64,000 nt of DNA from Telmatobacter sp. DSM 110680 (GCF_039994875.1 NZ_CP121196.1:4092001-4156000), one strand, 5' to 3'; positions 34,401-44,583 are shown, counted from the first letter of the stretch. Notes: a model not told the origin generated them from the sequence alone. Numbers and translations: made by a program.

Positions 34401-35861
34401 TTATTTTTCGTCGATTTGTTTTTCGACTAAGGGCACCCAGAAGCGGAAGGTGCATCCAGATTCCGGATTCGTTTCCACGGTGATGTCGCCTCCGTGGGCG
34501 AGCATGATGGCGCGGGCAATGGCGAGGCCCATGCCAGTTCCCTTGCCCAGCTTTGCGCCCTTCTTTCCGCGATAGAACTTTTTGAAGATGTGAGGGATGT
34601 CGACTTTGTCGATGCCGGGGCCGCTGTCTTCCACTTCGAATTCCAGCCTGCCGCTGACGCGGCGACTGCGCAGCACAATGCGGCTTTCCGGTGGGGAATA
34701 CAGCGCGGCATTTTCAATCAAATGGCGAAAGACCCGGCTGAGCAACTTGGCGTCGAACCATGCGAGTCGGTCAGGTTCCTGCACCATCAGGGTTACCTGA
34801 TGTCTTCCGAGAGCGGTGTGCGACTCTTCGACCGCATGATCGAGCAGGGTGCGCGTATGGCGTGGTTCAGGTTGAACCTTGAGCACGTTCGCGTCAAGTT
34901 GCGCCATCTCTACGGCCTCGCCAATCAACGCATCGAGACGCGCTGATTCTTCATCCACGATCGTGGCAAGTTCCATGCGCGATTCGTCGTCGAGGCCCTC
35001 AGCCTGCGTGAGGGTTGTGGCAGCGGCACGGATGGAGGTGAGCGGTGTTCGCAACTCGTGTGTCAGCGAATCGATGAGCGCGGCACGGAGCCGTTCGCCT
35101 TCACGTGAGGCTTCCATACGCGCGTTGGCTTCAATTGCCGTAGCCCGTGTGAGCGCAATCCCAACCTGTGCACTGACGGCCGTTGCCACCTCCTTCGACA
35201 AATTTGGAGGCCGCCATGCGATTGCGCCAACTGCGCGCATTCCCACCATCAGCGCATGAGCCTCATATCCGTCCTGATTCGCGAGAGCTACGTGCGCGCC
35301 CCCGGTTGTTTCGCGCAGATTCGCCTTGAAAAGTTCGCTCAGCTCTGCAATTGTCGAGACGAATTGATCCCGGTCCTGCATGTACAACACGACGCTTTCG
35401 AGGTGAAATATCTTTGCTACGAGCGCCGGGAGGTCTCGAATGAGGCCGTCAGCATCTTCGTGGAGGATCATCTCCTGGCTCAGCAGATAGAGACGCTCGA
35501 CGTCTTCGCGGCGTTGTTCGGCCTGCTGCTTCTGCTTGCGCGCTCGTTCTGCGACGCGCCCGGCGACCAGCGAACCCACAGCAAACGTCATCATGGATAC
35601 CCATTCCTGCGGGCCGGCGAGGATGAAAGTGTGGATAGGCGGTAGAAAGAAATAGTCGAAAGACACGGCGCAAAGCAGAGCGCTATAGAGCGAAATAACC
35701 AAGCCGGCCTGCGTCGCCGTTACCACCACGACGACCAGGAAAACCATACCCGCAGTAGTTGCGCGCGCGCTGGTGACTGCAAGGCCCACGGTGGTGAGGA
35801 CCGCGGCAAGGGTAGCGCCCAGCCACTGCAAATAGTGTTGCGGCTTGGGTTTCAATTGCAT
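34401..35861 (-). CDS. KdpD-like sensor histidine kinase lacking the N-terminal KdpD and USP domains
   Basis: The 486-residue kinase matches the C-terminal part of KdpD. Residues about 12-100 are the DUF4118-type transmembrane region. A GAF-like domain covers about 125-240. HisKA has the phospho-acceptor His268 in SLTHELRTPLTSIRAA, and the ATP-binding HATPase has HLIENAALYSPPES and EDSGPGIDKVDIPHIFKKFYRG. KdpD proteins normally carry about 400 extra N-terminal residues (ATP-binding KdpD domain and universal-stress domain) that sense K+; they are absent here. It diverges from kdpE with a 68-base gap, so the pair is a two-component system for the kdp operon. Confidence 0.85.
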   Translation of the reverse strand: MQLKPKPQHYLQWLGATLAAVLTTVGLAVTSARATTAGMVFLVVVVVTATQAGLVISLYSALLCAVSFDYFFLPPIHTFILAGPQEWVSMMTFAVGSLVAGRVAERARKQKQQAEQRREDVERLYLLSQEMILHEDADGLIRDLPALVAKIFHLESVVLYMQDRDQFVSTIAELSELFKANLRETTGGAHVALANQDGYEAHALMVGMRAVGAIAWRPPNLSKEVATAVSAQVGIALTRATAIEANARMEASREGERLRAALIDSLTHELRTPLTSIRAAATTLTQAEGLDDESRMELATIVDEESARLDALIGEAVEMAQLDANVLKVQPEPRHTRTLLDHAVEESHTALGRHQVTLMVQEPDRLAWFDAKLLSRVFRHLIENAALYSPPESRIVLRSRRVSGRLEFEVEDSGPGIDKVDIPHIFKKFYRGKKGAKLGKGTGMGLAIARAIMLAHGGDITVETNPESGCTFRFWVPLVEKQIDEK

Positions 35862-35929
35862 GCTTGTCTCATCCGGAATGATACTCGGCCAACCTGATGA
35901 TGTAATCTTCCGATGGAAGAAGAACGAAG

Positions 35930-36625
35930 ATGCCAGGCAGAATTCTCGTTATCGATGATGAGCCGCAAATTACCCGCGTATTGCGAGCTGCACTCTCGGC
36001 GCAGGCCTTCGATGTTCGCACGGCCAATGACCCTGAAGAGGGGCTCCGCATTTTTGCGGAATGGTCGCCCGATCTTGTGATTACCGATTTGATGATGCCG
36101 GGACTCAGCGGCGTTGACGTTGCCCGAGCCATCCGCACAACGTCGTCCACTCCCATTCTCGTACTCTCAGTTCGCGATCACGAGCGCTCCAAAATCGAAG
36201 CGCTTGACTCTGGCGCCGATGACTACGTCACCAAACCATTCAGCATTCAGGAGCTTCTGGCGCGGGTCCGGGCCCATATGCGGCGCGCGCCCGAACGGAC
36301 AGAGTCTGCGATTGTGGCTGGGGATTTTGTGATCGATGCTCCAGCCCACAGCATCGAAGTTGCCGGAAAACCGATGCACCTGACACCTAAGGAGTTTGAA
36401 CTGCTGCTGCACCTGGCGCGCCATGCGGGCAAAGTGATCACGCACAGAGCCCTGCTGACAGCGGTATGGGGAGCGCAATCGGCTCATCAGCCTGAATATT
36501 TGCGCGTCTTCGTCGGCCAGCTCCGTAAAAAACTGGAGGCGGAGACCGGCAAACAGTTCATCCAGACGGAACCGTGGGTTGGGTATCGTTTTGTTCCTGA
36601 AGGTTTCTCAGGAAAAGAAGAGTAA
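35930..36625 (+). CDS. kdpE: OmpR-type response regulator, probable KdpE
   Basis: The 231-residue protein has a receiver domain (VIDDEPQITRV, phosphorylation Asp in LVITDLMMPGLSG, Lys in YVTKPFS) and a C-terminal winged-helix DNA-binding domain (LTPKEFELLLHLARHAGKVITHRALLTAVWG ... YLRVFVGQLRKKLE) typical of KdpE/OmpR. It lies between the short KdpD-like kinase gene and the kdpFABC genes, so the kdp operon is the expected target. A likely ribosome site is GAAGAAGAACGAAG. The promoter region up to 36795 holds a palindrome and T-rich tracts. Confidence 0.88.
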   Translation: MPGRILVIDDEPQITRVLRAALSAQAFDVRTANDPEEGLRIFAEWSPDLVITDLMMPGLSGVDVARAIRTTSSTPILVLSVRDHERSKIEALDSGADDYVTKPFSIQELLARVRAHMRRAPERTESAIVAGDFVIDAPAHSIEVAGKPMHLTPKEFELLLHLARHAGKVITHRALLTAVWGAQSAHQPEYLRVFVGQLRKKLEAETGKQFIQTEPWVGYRFVPEGFSGKEE

Positions 36626-36729
36626 ATCCGCTTCTGATCACGGCATTTGAGTTAAGTGCATCGGGACCGTTAGACCGATCTTTATTATTTCTTTAGGTTT
36701 CCCTTCTGCCAGCAAAATACCTACCCCTG

Positions 36730-36743
36730 CAAAATCGATTTTG
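36730..36743. promoter_or_regulatory. Perfect palindrome in the kdp upstream region
   Basis: CAAAATCGATTTTG is a 14-base perfect palindrome about 53 bases upstream of the first small ORF of the kdp operon. It is a possible operator for KdpE or another factor. A T-rich stretch (TTTATTATTTCTTTAGG) lies about 50 bases further upstream and could be a KdpE-type T-rich site. Neither is proven. Confidence 0.35.
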
Positions 36744-36795
36744 GAGTCACGCGTATTTGTACCGGCGTGTGATGTTTCGAATCGAGGATTGTCGC

Positions 36796-36882
36796 ATGCA
36801 AGATCTGACCATGCTCTTCTTTACAGCCGTTTTCTTTGCCGTGGCCTTTCTTTATGTGAAGGCCTGTCAGAAGTTGAGGTAA
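36796..36882 (+). CDS. 28-residue membrane microprotein upstream of kdpF
   Basis: ATG 36796 has GAGGA 8 bases upstream and encodes 28 residues (MQDLTMLFFTAVFFAVAFLY then VKACQKLR). That is one hydrophobic helix and a short basic cytoplasmic end. It lies three bases before kdpF. A similar small ORF with a V-x-x-C-x-x-L end occurs in front of kdp genes of several phyla, by memory. It may be an extra subunit or assembly factor of the Kdp complex; function is inferred from position only. Confidence 0.6.
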   Translation: MQDLTMLFFTAVFFAVAFLYVKACQKLR

Positions 36883-36885
36883 GCC

Positions 36886-36975
36886 ATGGATCTCATCACT
36901 GTTGTCGCTTTGCTGTTCTCGGTCCTGTTGCTCATCTACCTCTGCACCGCCCTGCTTTACCCGGAGAAATTCTGA
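36886..36975 (+). CDS. kdpF: K+-transporting ATPase small subunit KdpF
   Basis: This 29-residue protein (MDLITVVALLFSVLLLIYLC then TALLYPEKF) ends with the PEKF motif of KdpF and has one transmembrane helix. KdpF stabilises the KdpFABC complex. It is separated from KdpA by only one base and follows the small microprotein gene after three bases. It is too short for standard ORF calling. Confidence 0.85.
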   Translation: MDLITVVALLFSVLLLIYLCTALLYPEKF

Positions 36976-36976
36976 C

Positions 36977-38698
36977 ATGTCTGCCAATGGCTGGTTGCAA
37001 TTTGCTCTCTTCTCGGTCGTTCTGCTTCTGACCGTGCGTCCGGTTGGCATTTACCTGGCGCGCGTGCTTGAAGGACAGCGCACGTGGCTCGATCCGTTGT
37101 TACGGCCCATCGAGCGGCTCATCTACAAAATCTGCGGAGTCAAAGCCGACCATGAGATGAACTGGCGCGAATACGCATTTGCCATGCTCGGGTTCTCGGC
37201 GGCCAGCTTGGTGCTCACGTACATCATCGAGCGGGCACAGGCACTGTTGCCCTGGAACCCGCAGCACCTGGCGGGCGTTGGCGCCGACCTCGCATGGAAT
37301 ACCGCTGCCAGCTTTACGACCAACACCAACTGGCAGTTCTACACGCCCGAATCCACAATGAGTTATCTCACCGAGATGGCCGGCCTCGCGACGCACAACT
37401 TCTTTTCAGCGGCGGTTGGAATAGTGGTGGCGATTGCCCTGGTGCGCAGTATCAAGCGCACAGTTTCACGCACCATTGGAAATTTCTGGGTGGACACTAC
37501 ACGCACATTGCTTTACATCCTGCTGCCGGGATCGCTCATCTATGCATTGTTGCTGGTTGCGCAGGGTGTCCCGCAGAACCTGCATGCTTACACCATCGCG
37601 CACACGCTTGAAGGGCAAACCCAAACCATCGCGCAGGGGCCGGTCGCGTCTCAAGAAGCAATCAAGATGCTCGGCACGAACGGCGGGGGATTCTTCAACG
37701 CCAACAGCGCTCATCCGTTTGAAAACCCCACTCCGTTTTCGAATTTCCTGCAACTGCTTTCCATCTTTATCATCCCCGCGGGACTCACGTACGCGCTCGG
37801 CCGCATGACCGGATCTCCGGGCCACGGCTGGGCGGTCTTCGCTGCAATGTACATCCTTTTCGCGGCTGGTTTCACGACGCTGTATTGGGCGGAGGCACAT
37901 CCTCATCCACTGATTCACGGAGCCGCGCAGAAAGCGACACTCACGGCCCCCGGCGGCAACATGGAGGGCAAGGAGGTTCGTAATGGCATTGCGGAGACGG
38001 CTCTTTTCGCCACGATCACGACTGACGCCAGTTGCGGCGCGGTAAACGGAATGCACGATAGCTTCACTCCGCTTGGCGGACTTGTTCCCCTCACGAACAT
38101 CATGCTCGGCGAGGTGATTTTCGGCGGCGTTGGGTCGGGCCTTTACGGCATGTTGATCTTTGTCGTGCAGGCTGTGTTTATCGCAGGCCTGATGGTGGGC
38201 CGCACGCCGGAGTATCTCGGCAAGAAGATCGAAGCGTACGACGTGAAGATGTCGATGCTCTACGTCCTCATCTTCCCGCTCGTCATTCTCTCGTTGACGG
38301 CCATCATGGTCCTGTTGCCAAACGTCGGTCTTGGGACCACCACTAATAGCGGCCCACACGGACTAAGTGAAGTCTTGTATGCCTTCACCTCTGGCGCGGG
38401 CAACAACGGCTCGGCTTTCGCCGGACTCGGACCGAACTGGTGGTACAACATCACGATCGGCTGGGACATGCTCATCGGCCGATTCCTGATGATGCTGCCG
38501 GTGCTTGCGCTGGCTGGCAACCTGGCACAGAAGAAAAGCATTCCGCCTTCCCCAGGCACCTTTCCTGTTAATACGCCGCTCTTCGCTGTGCTGCTTGTTG
38601 GCGTCGTACTCATTCTTGGCGCGCTCACATTCTTTCCAGCGTTGAGCCTGGGACCAATCCTTGAACATCTGCAACTGAAGTCCGGACAGCTTTACTAA
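36977..38698 (+). CDS. kdpA: K+-transporting ATPase subunit A (channel-like)
   Basis: KdpA selects K+ through a channel-like pore. The 573-residue chain has about ten membrane helices and four pore-loop regions: [51 protein letters not shown] and [14 protein letters not shown]. These match the selectivity-filter repeats of the SKT/KdpA family. ATG 36977 starts one base after kdpF. The frame is open upstream into kdpF but without similarity. It forms an operon with kdpB and kdpC. Confidence 0.95.
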   Translation: MSANGWLQFALFSVVLLLTVRPVGIYLARVLEGQRTWLDPLLRPIERLIYKICGVKADHEMNWREYAFAMLGFSAASLVLTYIIERAQALLPWNPQHLAGVGADLAWNTAASFTTNTNWQFYTPESTMSYLTEMAGLATHNFFSAAVGIVVAIALVRSIKRTVSRTIGNFWVDTTRTLLYILLPGSLIYALLLVAQGVPQNLHAYTIAHTLEGQTQTIAQGPVASQEAIKMLGTNGGGFFNANSAHPFENPTPFSNFLQLLSIFIIPAGLTYALGRMTGSPGHGWAVFAAMYILFAAGFTTLYWAEAHPHPLIHGAAQKATLTAPGGNMEGKEVRNGIAETALFATITTDASCGAVNGMHDSFTPLGGLVPLTNIMLGEVIFGGVGSGLYGMLIFVVQAVFIAGLMVGRTPEYLGKKIEAYDVKMSMLYVLIFPLVILSLTAIMVLLPNVGLGTTTNSGPHGLSEVLYAFTSGAGNNGSAFAGLGPNWWYNITIGWDMLIGRFLMMLPVLALAGNLAQKKSIPPSPGTFPVNTPLFAVLLVGVVLILGALTFFPALSLGPILEHLQLKSGQLY

Positions 38699-38709
38699 GG
38701 AGATCTGAC

Positions 38710-40887
38710 ATGAGTGTTTACAGCAAATTCGATTCTCCGGCGCAGGCTGAAGCTCATTCGGACTCGGCGCAGGCCACACCGGAAACGATGAATCCCTCAT
38801 CAACCCTGCCGCCAGAGCACCACGAACATCGGCGTAAGAAGACTACGCCGGGAGTTGCGGAGCAGAAGAGCCTCTGGAACACGGGGATCATGCGGCAGGC
38901 ATTCATCGATGCGTTCCGCAAACTCGATCCGCGCTGGATGGTAAAAAACCCCGTGATGTTTGTGGTCGAAGTCGGCAGCGTACTGACCACAGTACTGCTT
39001 GTCGACAACACTATCCATCATCGCGTTGGTTTCGGATTCAATCTGCAAATCACGCTGTGGCTGTGGTTCACCGTGCTGTTTGCGAACTTCGCTGAGGCGA
39101 TGGCCGAAGGGCGCGGCAAGGCGCAAGCCGACACGCTTCGCAAAGCCAAAGGCGAAACTATCGCCCAGAGATACATCGCGAATGGCTCTCTGGAGCAGGT
39201 TGCAAGTGGACTGCTACGCGCCGGAGATGTCATCTACGTCCCGGCGGGACACTACATCGCAGGCGATGGCGAAGTGATCGAAGGTGTAGCTTCGGTTGAC
39301 GAATCCGCCATTACCGGCGAGTCCGCCCCCGTGATCCGTGAAGCCGGCGGAGATCGCTCCGCGGTGACGGGCGGGACGAAGGTGCTGTCGGACTGGGTAA
39401 AGATTCGCATCACTTCCAATCCTGGCGAGACCTTTCTGGATCGCATGATTGCCCTTGTGGAAGGCGCGACACGGCAGAAGACGCCGAACGAAATCGCGCT
39501 GTCGATTCTGCTCTCTGGACTGACAATCGTTTTCCTGTTGGCGGTCGTCACTCTTCAGCCCTTTGCCATTTACTCGAAGGCTCCTCAGACAGTCTTCGTG
39601 CTCGTGTCGCTGCTCGTGTGCTTGATTCCGACTACAATTGGTGGCCTGCTTTCTGCAATCGGCATTGCCGGGATGGATCGCCTGGTGCAGTACAACGTGC
39701 TGGCAATGAGCGGCAGGGCCGTCGAAGCGGCGGGAGACGTGAATACTTTGCTGCTCGACAAGACGGGTACGATCACGCTGGGAAATCGCCAGGCTACGGA
39801 ATTTATCGCCGCGCCTGACGTAACGGCTGAGCGGTTGGCAGATGCCGCGCAACTCGCTTCGCTATCCGACGAAACTCCCGAGGGACGCTCGATCGTGGTG
39901 CTGGCGAAAGAAAAGTACAACCTGCGCGGCCGCGACCTTGGCGGAATTCATGCGGAGTTTGTTCCCTTCTCCGCGCAGACCCGGATGAGCGGCGTGAATT
40001 TGCCCGGTATGCGCATCCGTAAAGGCTCGGCCGATGCAATTGCGCGCTTCCTTGAAGACCAGGGCTCGTCGCTGCCGAAGAAAGTTCGCGACGCGGTTGA
40101 AGAGATATCGAGGGCTGGTGGTACACCGTTGGTCGTTGCCGAGAATTCGACGGCACTTGGCGTGATTTATCTAAAGGACATCGTCAAGGGCGGCCTTAAG
40201 GAACGTCTTGCTCGGCTGCGCGCCATGGGTATCCGCACCATTATGATCACCGGCGACAATCCACTGACGGCAGCTGTAATTGCGCGCGAGGCAGGCGTCG
40301 ATGATTTTCTGGCGGAGGCCAAACCCAAAGACAAGATGGACCTGATCAAGCGCGAACAAGGCAAGGGCAAGCTGGTGGCGATGACCGGGGATGGCACCAA
40401 CGATGCTCCGGCGCTGGCGCAGGCGGACGTGGGTGTGGCTATGAACTCGGGCACACAGGCCGCGAAAGAAGCGGGCAACATGGTTGACCTCGATTCCAAT
40501 CCGACCAAACTGATTGAGATTGTCGAGATTGGGAAACAGCTATTGATGACGCGCGGAGCATTGACTACTTTTTCGATCTCGAATGACGTAGCCAAATATT
40601 TCGCGATTATTCCTGCGATGTTTGCCGGCGCGTTCCCCGTGCTGAACGCTCTGAACATTATGTATTTGCATTCTCCGCAGTCGGCGATTCTGTCTGCGGT
40701 GGTTTTCAACGCCATCATCATCGTGGCGCTCATTCCGCTCGCATTGCGCGGGGTGAAATACGAACCCAAAGCTGCGGAAGCTCTGCTGCGACGCAACCTA
40801 CTGATCTACGGCGTTGGCGGCGTCATTATTCCGTTTGTCGGCATCAAGGCCATCGACATGCTTCTGGTGGCCATGCACCTGGCGTAA
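38710..40887 (+). CDS. kdpB: K+-transporting P-type ATPase subunit B
   Basis: KdpB hydrolyses ATP to drive KdpA. The 725-residue chain carries the phosphorylation motif DKTGT with Asp350, the TGES-type actuator ([11 protein letters not shown]) and [25 protein letters not shown] near the hinge. N-terminal residues 1-50 are a charged, Pro/His-rich extension with no counterpart in short KdpB proteins (E. coli has 682). The start ATG follows AAGGAGATCTGAC closely. KdpC follows after 12 bases. Confidence 0.96.
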   Translation: MSVYSKFDSPAQAEAHSDSAQATPETMNPSSTLPPEHHEHRRKKTTPGVAEQKSLWNTGIMRQAFIDAFRKLDPRWMVKNPVMFVVEVGSVLTTVLLVDNTIHHRVGFGFNLQITLWLWFTVLFANFAEAMAEGRGKAQADTLRKAKGETIAQRYIANGSLEQVASGLLRAGDVIYVPAGHYIAGDGEVIEGVASVDESAITGESAPVIREAGGDRSAVTGGTKVLSDWVKIRITSNPGETFLDRMIALVEGATRQKTPNEIALSILLSGLTIVFLLAVVTLQPFAIYSKAPQTVFVLVSLLVCLIPTTIGGLLSAIGIAGMDRLVQYNVLAMSGRAVEAAGDVNTLLLDKTGTITLGNRQATEFIAAPDVTAERLADAAQLASLSDETPEGRSIVVLAKEKYNLRGRDLGGIHAEFVPFSAQTRMSGVNLPGMRIRKGSADAIARFLEDQGSSLPKKVRDAVEEISRAGGTPLVVAENSTALGVIYLKDIVKGGLKERLARLRAMGIRTIMITGDNPLTAAVIAREAGVDDFLAEAKPKDKMDLIKREQGKGKLVAMTGDGTNDAPALAQADVGVAMNSGTQAAKEAGNMVDLDSNPTKLIEIVEIGKQLLMTRGALTTFSISNDVAKYFAIIPAMFAGAFPVLNALNIMYLHSPQSAILSAVVFNAIIIVALIPLALRGVKYEPKAAEALLRRNLLIYGVGGVIIPFVGIKAIDMLLVAMHLA

Positions 40888-40899
40888 GGAGATTCGAAC

Positions 40900-41517
40900 A
40901 TGCACGCATCCGCAACAATGGTTTCACCCGCATCTGGCAACGTACCCGTGACGCACTCAGTTTGGCGCACCTCGATACGCTTCACGCTTTTGACTACAGT
41001 CCTGCTGGGAATCGGATATCCGCTACTTGTCACTGGAATCGCCGGAGCAATGTTTCCGCATAAGGCAGCTGGCAGCCTCATTCTGAAGGACGGCCAGGTG
41101 ATCGGCTCCGAATTGCTTGCCCAGAGCTTTACTTCAGATCGCTACTTTCACCCTCGGCCCTCGGCTGCGGGCAACGGATACGATCCGACCTCGTCGGGCG
41201 GATCGAACCTTGCTCAATCCAATGCGAAACTCGTGCAACGGATTCAGGGCGATATCGACAAGCTAGCCGCACAGAATCCTGGACATCCGGTTCCGATCGA
41301 CGCAGTAACCACCTCGGGTTCCGGTCTCGATCCAGATGTGACGCCAGACAATGCATATTTTCAGGCGCCGCTGATTGCCAAGGCACGCGGCCTCAGTGAG
41401 ACGCAGGTGCGACAGCTCATCCAACAGCACATCGCCGGGCGCACATTTGGAGTGCTGGGCGAGCCCCGCGTTAACGTTTTAGAGCTGAATATGGCTCTCG
41501 ATAATTCTGCCAAGTAG
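40900..41517 (+). CDS. kdpC: K+-transporting ATPase subunit C
   Basis: This 205-residue subunit has one N-terminal transmembrane helix (FTLLTTVLLGIGYPLLVTGIAGAMF) and a large extracytoplasmic domain. The domain contains QSFTSDRYFHPRPSAAGNGYDPTSSGGSNLAQSNAKL and ITSGSGLDPDVTPDNAYFQAPLIAKARG. These patterns, especially the SGSGLDP turn, are diagnostic of KdpC (here TTSGSGLDPDVTP). AAGGAG lies upstream of the start. It ends the kdp operon before a strong terminator. Confidence 0.95.
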   Translation: MHASATMVSPASGNVPVTHSVWRTSIRFTLLTTVLLGIGYPLLVTGIAGAMFPHKAAGSLILKDGQVIGSELLAQSFTSDRYFHPRPSAAGNGYDPTSSGGSNLAQSNAKLVQRIQGDIDKLAAQNPGHPVPIDAVTTSGSGLDPDVTPDNAYFQAPLIAKARGLSETQVRQLIQQHIAGRTFGVLGEPRVNVLELNMALDNSAK

Positions 41518-41543
41518 ATTCGTTCGGCTTTCCCTGGAAAATT

Positions 41544-41572
41544 GGGGAGGATCGCATCCTCCCCGCCTTTTT
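41544..41572 (+). terminator. Intrinsic terminator of the kdp operon
   Basis: GGGGAGGAT and ATCCTCCCC form a 9-bp stem around a 3-base CGC loop, and TTTTT follows at 41568-41572. It lies 26 bases after the kdpC stop. Confidence 0.9.
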
Positions 41573-41670
41573 CCTTTATCCGCCACGCGATTCGCGTTGC
41601 AATTCGACAAGCACTCTTTCCGGCGAATATCATCCTCTTTCACCATCTTTGTGCTTGATGGGCCTCGCGG

Positions 41671-42423
41671 ATGCGCGCATCGCTCTTTATCACCTGCTAC
41701 AACGACACACTCTTTCCCGAAACCGGGCGCGCTGTGGTGCGACTGCTGGAGAGGCTTGGCGTTGAGCTCGACTTTCTTCCGGCGCAGACGTGCTGCGGAC
41801 AGATGCACGCCAACACCGGCTTTCGTGCGGAGGCCTTTTCGCAGGCCAAACGATTCGTGCAGCTTTATCGCGACGCTGAATGTGTGGTGATTCCGTCCTC
41901 GTCCTGTGTGGCCATGATCCGCGATCAATACCGCGGACTGTTTGAGGAATTGGGAAATGAAGACCTGCGAAAGCAGTTCGCATCCTTGCTGCCGCGTGTG
42001 TATGAACTGAGCGAATTCCTCACGGATAAACTTGGTGTTGAAGATGTTGGGGCGTTCTTTCCGCATCGAGTTACCTATCACGCGAGTTGCCACGGACTAC
42101 GCGGACTGCATGTTGGTGACCGACCGTTTCGGCTGTTGAGCAAAGTGCGCGGACTGGAACTTGTTCCGCTCGCGAATTTGGAGCGCTGCTGCGGATTTGG
42201 TGGGACATTCTCTATCAAGAATGCTGAAGTATCAACGGCCATGCTCGATGCCAAGCTCGGAGATGTTCTGGCGACAAACGCGGAGTATTGCACCGCGCTC
42301 GATAACAGTTGCCTGATGCACCTGGGCGGAGCGCTGCATCGGCAAAACAACCGAGTTCACACCATTCATCTCGCCGGGATCCTTGCGAGTACCGCCGAGC
42401 ACGTGTTCGGAGAAAACGCGTGA
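41671..42423 (+). CDS. lutA: L-lactate oxidation complex subunit LutA
   Basis: LutA is the Fe-S flavin-like (CCG-domain) subunit of the LutABC L-lactate dehydrogenase complex, which oxidises L-lactate to pyruvate. The 250-residue chain has two CCG-type regions: LPAQTCCGQMH in the first half and LANLERCCGFGGTFS in the second, with the CNPHRV-like pair YHASCHGLRGLHV between them. The length is typical. The gene starts 100 bases after the kdp terminator, without an obvious promoter motif. The stop overlaps lutB by four bases (GTGA). Confidence 0.93.
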   Translation: MRASLFITCYNDTLFPETGRAVVRLLERLGVELDFLPAQTCCGQMHANTGFRAEAFSQAKRFVQLYRDAECVVIPSSSCVAMIRDQYRGLFEELGNEDLRKQFASLLPRVYELSEFLTDKLGVEDVGAFFPHRVTYHASCHGLRGLHVGDRPFRLLSKVRGLELVPLANLERCCGFGGTFSIKNAEVSTAMLDAKLGDVLATNAEYCTALDNSCLMHLGGALHRQNNRVHTIHLAGILASTAEHVFGENA

Positions 42424-43895
42424 GCACCCATGTTCGCCATGATGCTCCGGTGATGGACCCGCGCGTCGCACCGCCGTTTCCCACTGCAGCACTTCCGATT
42501 CTGCAAAATGCACAACTGCGGAAGAATGTGGCACACGCGACGGACGTGATTCAGACCAAACGCAGCCTCCTGATCGCTGAAAAGAAGGATTGGCAGGAAT
42601 TGCGCTCTGCTGCTGCAGCAATACGCGCTCATGTACTCGCAAATCTTGACACCTACCTTGAGCAGTTCGAGAGCAGTTGTTCCGCCGCAGGTGGAACGGT
42701 CCATTGGGCGAGAGACGCGGCTGAAGCGCGCTCCATCATCATTGACATTCTGCGCGAAGAGAATGCAACCGAGGTCATCAAAATCAAGACCATGACTTCG
42801 GCCGAAATCCAGCTCAATCCAGCGTTGGAAGCCGCAGGTATCCATGCGATTGAGACTGATCTGGCTGAGTTAATTCTTCAACTGGGGGACGATGAGCCTT
42901 CGCACATTGTTGTTCCCGCGTTGCACGTCAATCGTCGCCAAGTCTGCGAAATCTTTGCGCGTCGCATGGGGTTGCCAGATCTTGCTGATGATCCACAGGC
43001 TCTTACCGCGGCCGCGCGAAGTTACTTGCGCCAGAAATTCCTGAGTGTTCCGACGGCTATCAGCGGCGCCAACTTTCTTATTGCCGAGACGGGTTCGGTC
43101 GCCATCGTAGAGTCAGAAGGCAATGGGCGCATGTGCCTCACATTGCCGCGCACTCTGATCACCCTTGCGGGAATCGAAAAAGTGCTGCCACGCTACGGCG
43201 ATCTTGAGGTGCTGTTGCAGGTGCTGGCTCGATCGGCCACCGGCGAGCGGATGAATCCTTATACGTCACTGTGGTCCGGCGTCACGCCTGGAGATGGGCC
43301 GCGGCGTTTTCACGTAGTGCTGCTGGATAACGGTCGCTCTGAGATCCTGGGACGCAACGTCGAGAGGCAAACGCTGCAATGTATACGCTGCGCCGCTTGC
43401 CTTAATGCCTGTCCGGTTTACAGGCAGACGGGCGGCCATGCATATGGTTCGCCGTACGCGGGCCCCATCGGAGCGATCCTGACGCCACAATTGGAGCGTA
43501 TGCATCACGCGCAATCCCTTCCCTACGCGTCCTCGTTGTGCGGCGCGTGTTACGAAGTGTGTCCGGTCAAGATCAATATTCCTGAAGTGCTGATTGAACT
43601 GCGGGCTCAGCTGGTTGATCAGGAACGGACGCAACCTGCGCGCTGGTTCGATCCGATGTACCTGGGGATGAAGGCGGCGAATCTTGCATTTGCCAGTGCG
43701 GGCCGCTTCAGGATTGCGCAGCGCTTGGGACGGTTGGGCCTCCGTTTCTTTACGGCGAAAGATGGCTGGATTCATCGTCTGCCCAGTCTTGGAGCGCGCT
43801 GGACGATGTCGCGCGATCTCCGCTCTCTTCCTGATCAGACCTTTCGAGAGTGGTGGTCTGCACGAGAATCGGGCCGACGCAAGGAGGCCAAATGA
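42420..43895 (+). CDS. lutB: L-lactate oxidation complex subunit LutB
   Basis: LutB has two ferredoxin-type [4Fe-4S] clusters (CIRCAACLNACP and CGACYEVCP) in the C-terminal half, after an LUD domain (residues about 80-340: IIDILREENATEVIKIKTMTSAEI and ISGANFLIAETGSVAIVESEGNGRMC). The length is 491 residues. GTG 42420 overlaps the lutA stop, and the frame upstream of it has no homology. Together with LutA and LutC it should pass electrons from L-lactate to the respiratory chain. Confidence 0.94.
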   Translation: MSTHVRHDAPVMDPRVAPPFPTAALPILQNAQLRKNVAHATDVIQTKRSLLIAEKKDWQELRSAAAAIRAHVLANLDTYLEQFESSCSAAGGTVHWARDAAEARSIIIDILREENATEVIKIKTMTSAEIQLNPALEAAGIHAIETDLAELILQLGDDEPSHIVVPALHVNRRQVCEIFARRMGLPDLADDPQALTAAARSYLRQKFLSVPTAISGANFLIAETGSVAIVESEGNGRMCLTLPRTLITLAGIEKVLPRYGDLEVLLQVLARSATGERMNPYTSLWSGVTPGDGPRRFHVVLLDNGRSEILGRNVERQTLQCIRCAACLNACPVYRQTGGHAYGSPYAGPIGAILTPQLERMHHAQSLPYASSLCGACYEVCPVKINIPEVLIELRAQLVDQERTQPARWFDPMYLGMKAANLAFASAGRFRIAQRLGRLGLRFFTAKDGWIHRLPSLGARWTMSRDLRSLPDQTFREWWSARESGRRKEAK

Positions 43896-44530
43896 CGGGT
43901 ATTTCCGCACGTCAGGCGATTCTCGACCGCGTCCGCGCAGCAACCCGTGACGACTCGAATGCCTATCCGGATTTGCCGCGAAGCTATGTTCGACACGGTG
44001 CACTCGACCTGTCTGCCCGGGTGCGTCTGATGACCGAGCGACTGAAAGAATATGGCGCCGATGTGGTTGAGTGCTTGCCGGAAGATCTGCCGGGTACGAT
44101 CGCGCATCAACTCACATCCAGCGGTCGCCACACGTTTGTCGCACCGACCGCTCTTCCGGCTTTGTGGCGCGATGCCGGCTTTTCGTGGAAGGTAGACAAC
44201 GATCTTAGCTATGAAGCAATCGAGAGTTGCGAAGGGGTATTGACTGCGTCGTCAGCTGGCATCGCCGACTCGGGCACAATCGTGCTGCATCACGGTGAAA
44301 CTGAGGGACGGCGTGTAATCACGCTGCTCCCCGATTTTCACCTTTGCATTCTGCGCGCCACCCAGATTGTAGAGACGCTGCCCGAGTATTTTGCACGCTG
44401 CTCAGAACCACCGCGTCTCGCCACTTATATCTCCGGCCCCAGCGCAACGGCAGACATTGAGATGACTCGAATCAAGGGAGTTCATGGGCCCCGGTTTCTG
44501 AGCGTAATCATCGTTCGCGACAACGGTTAG
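43892..44530 (+). CDS. lutC: L-lactate oxidation complex subunit LutC
   Basis: LutC is the LUD-domain subunit. The 212-residue chain has SSAGIADSGTIVLHHGETEGRRVITLLPDFHLCIL, the same domain as LutB's core, and begins MTGISARQAILDRVRAA. Its ATG overlaps the lutB stop (ATGA), with AAGGAGG 5 bases before. The rhaI gene follows after 53 bases, so the lactate and rhamnose blocks are probably one transcript. Confidence 0.93.
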   Translation: MTGISARQAILDRVRAATRDDSNAYPDLPRSYVRHGALDLSARVRLMTERLKEYGADVVECLPEDLPGTIAHQLTSSGRHTFVAPTALPALWRDAGFSWKVDNDLSYEAIESCEGVLTASSAGIADSGTIVLHHGETEGRRVITLLPDFHLCILRATQIVETLPEYFARCSEPPRLATYISGPSATADIEMTRIKGVHGPRFLSVIIVRDNG

Positions 44531-44583
44531 CATGCGCACAATCCGGCTAAAGTCCTACAATCGTCAACGGCGAGGCAAAGGTG

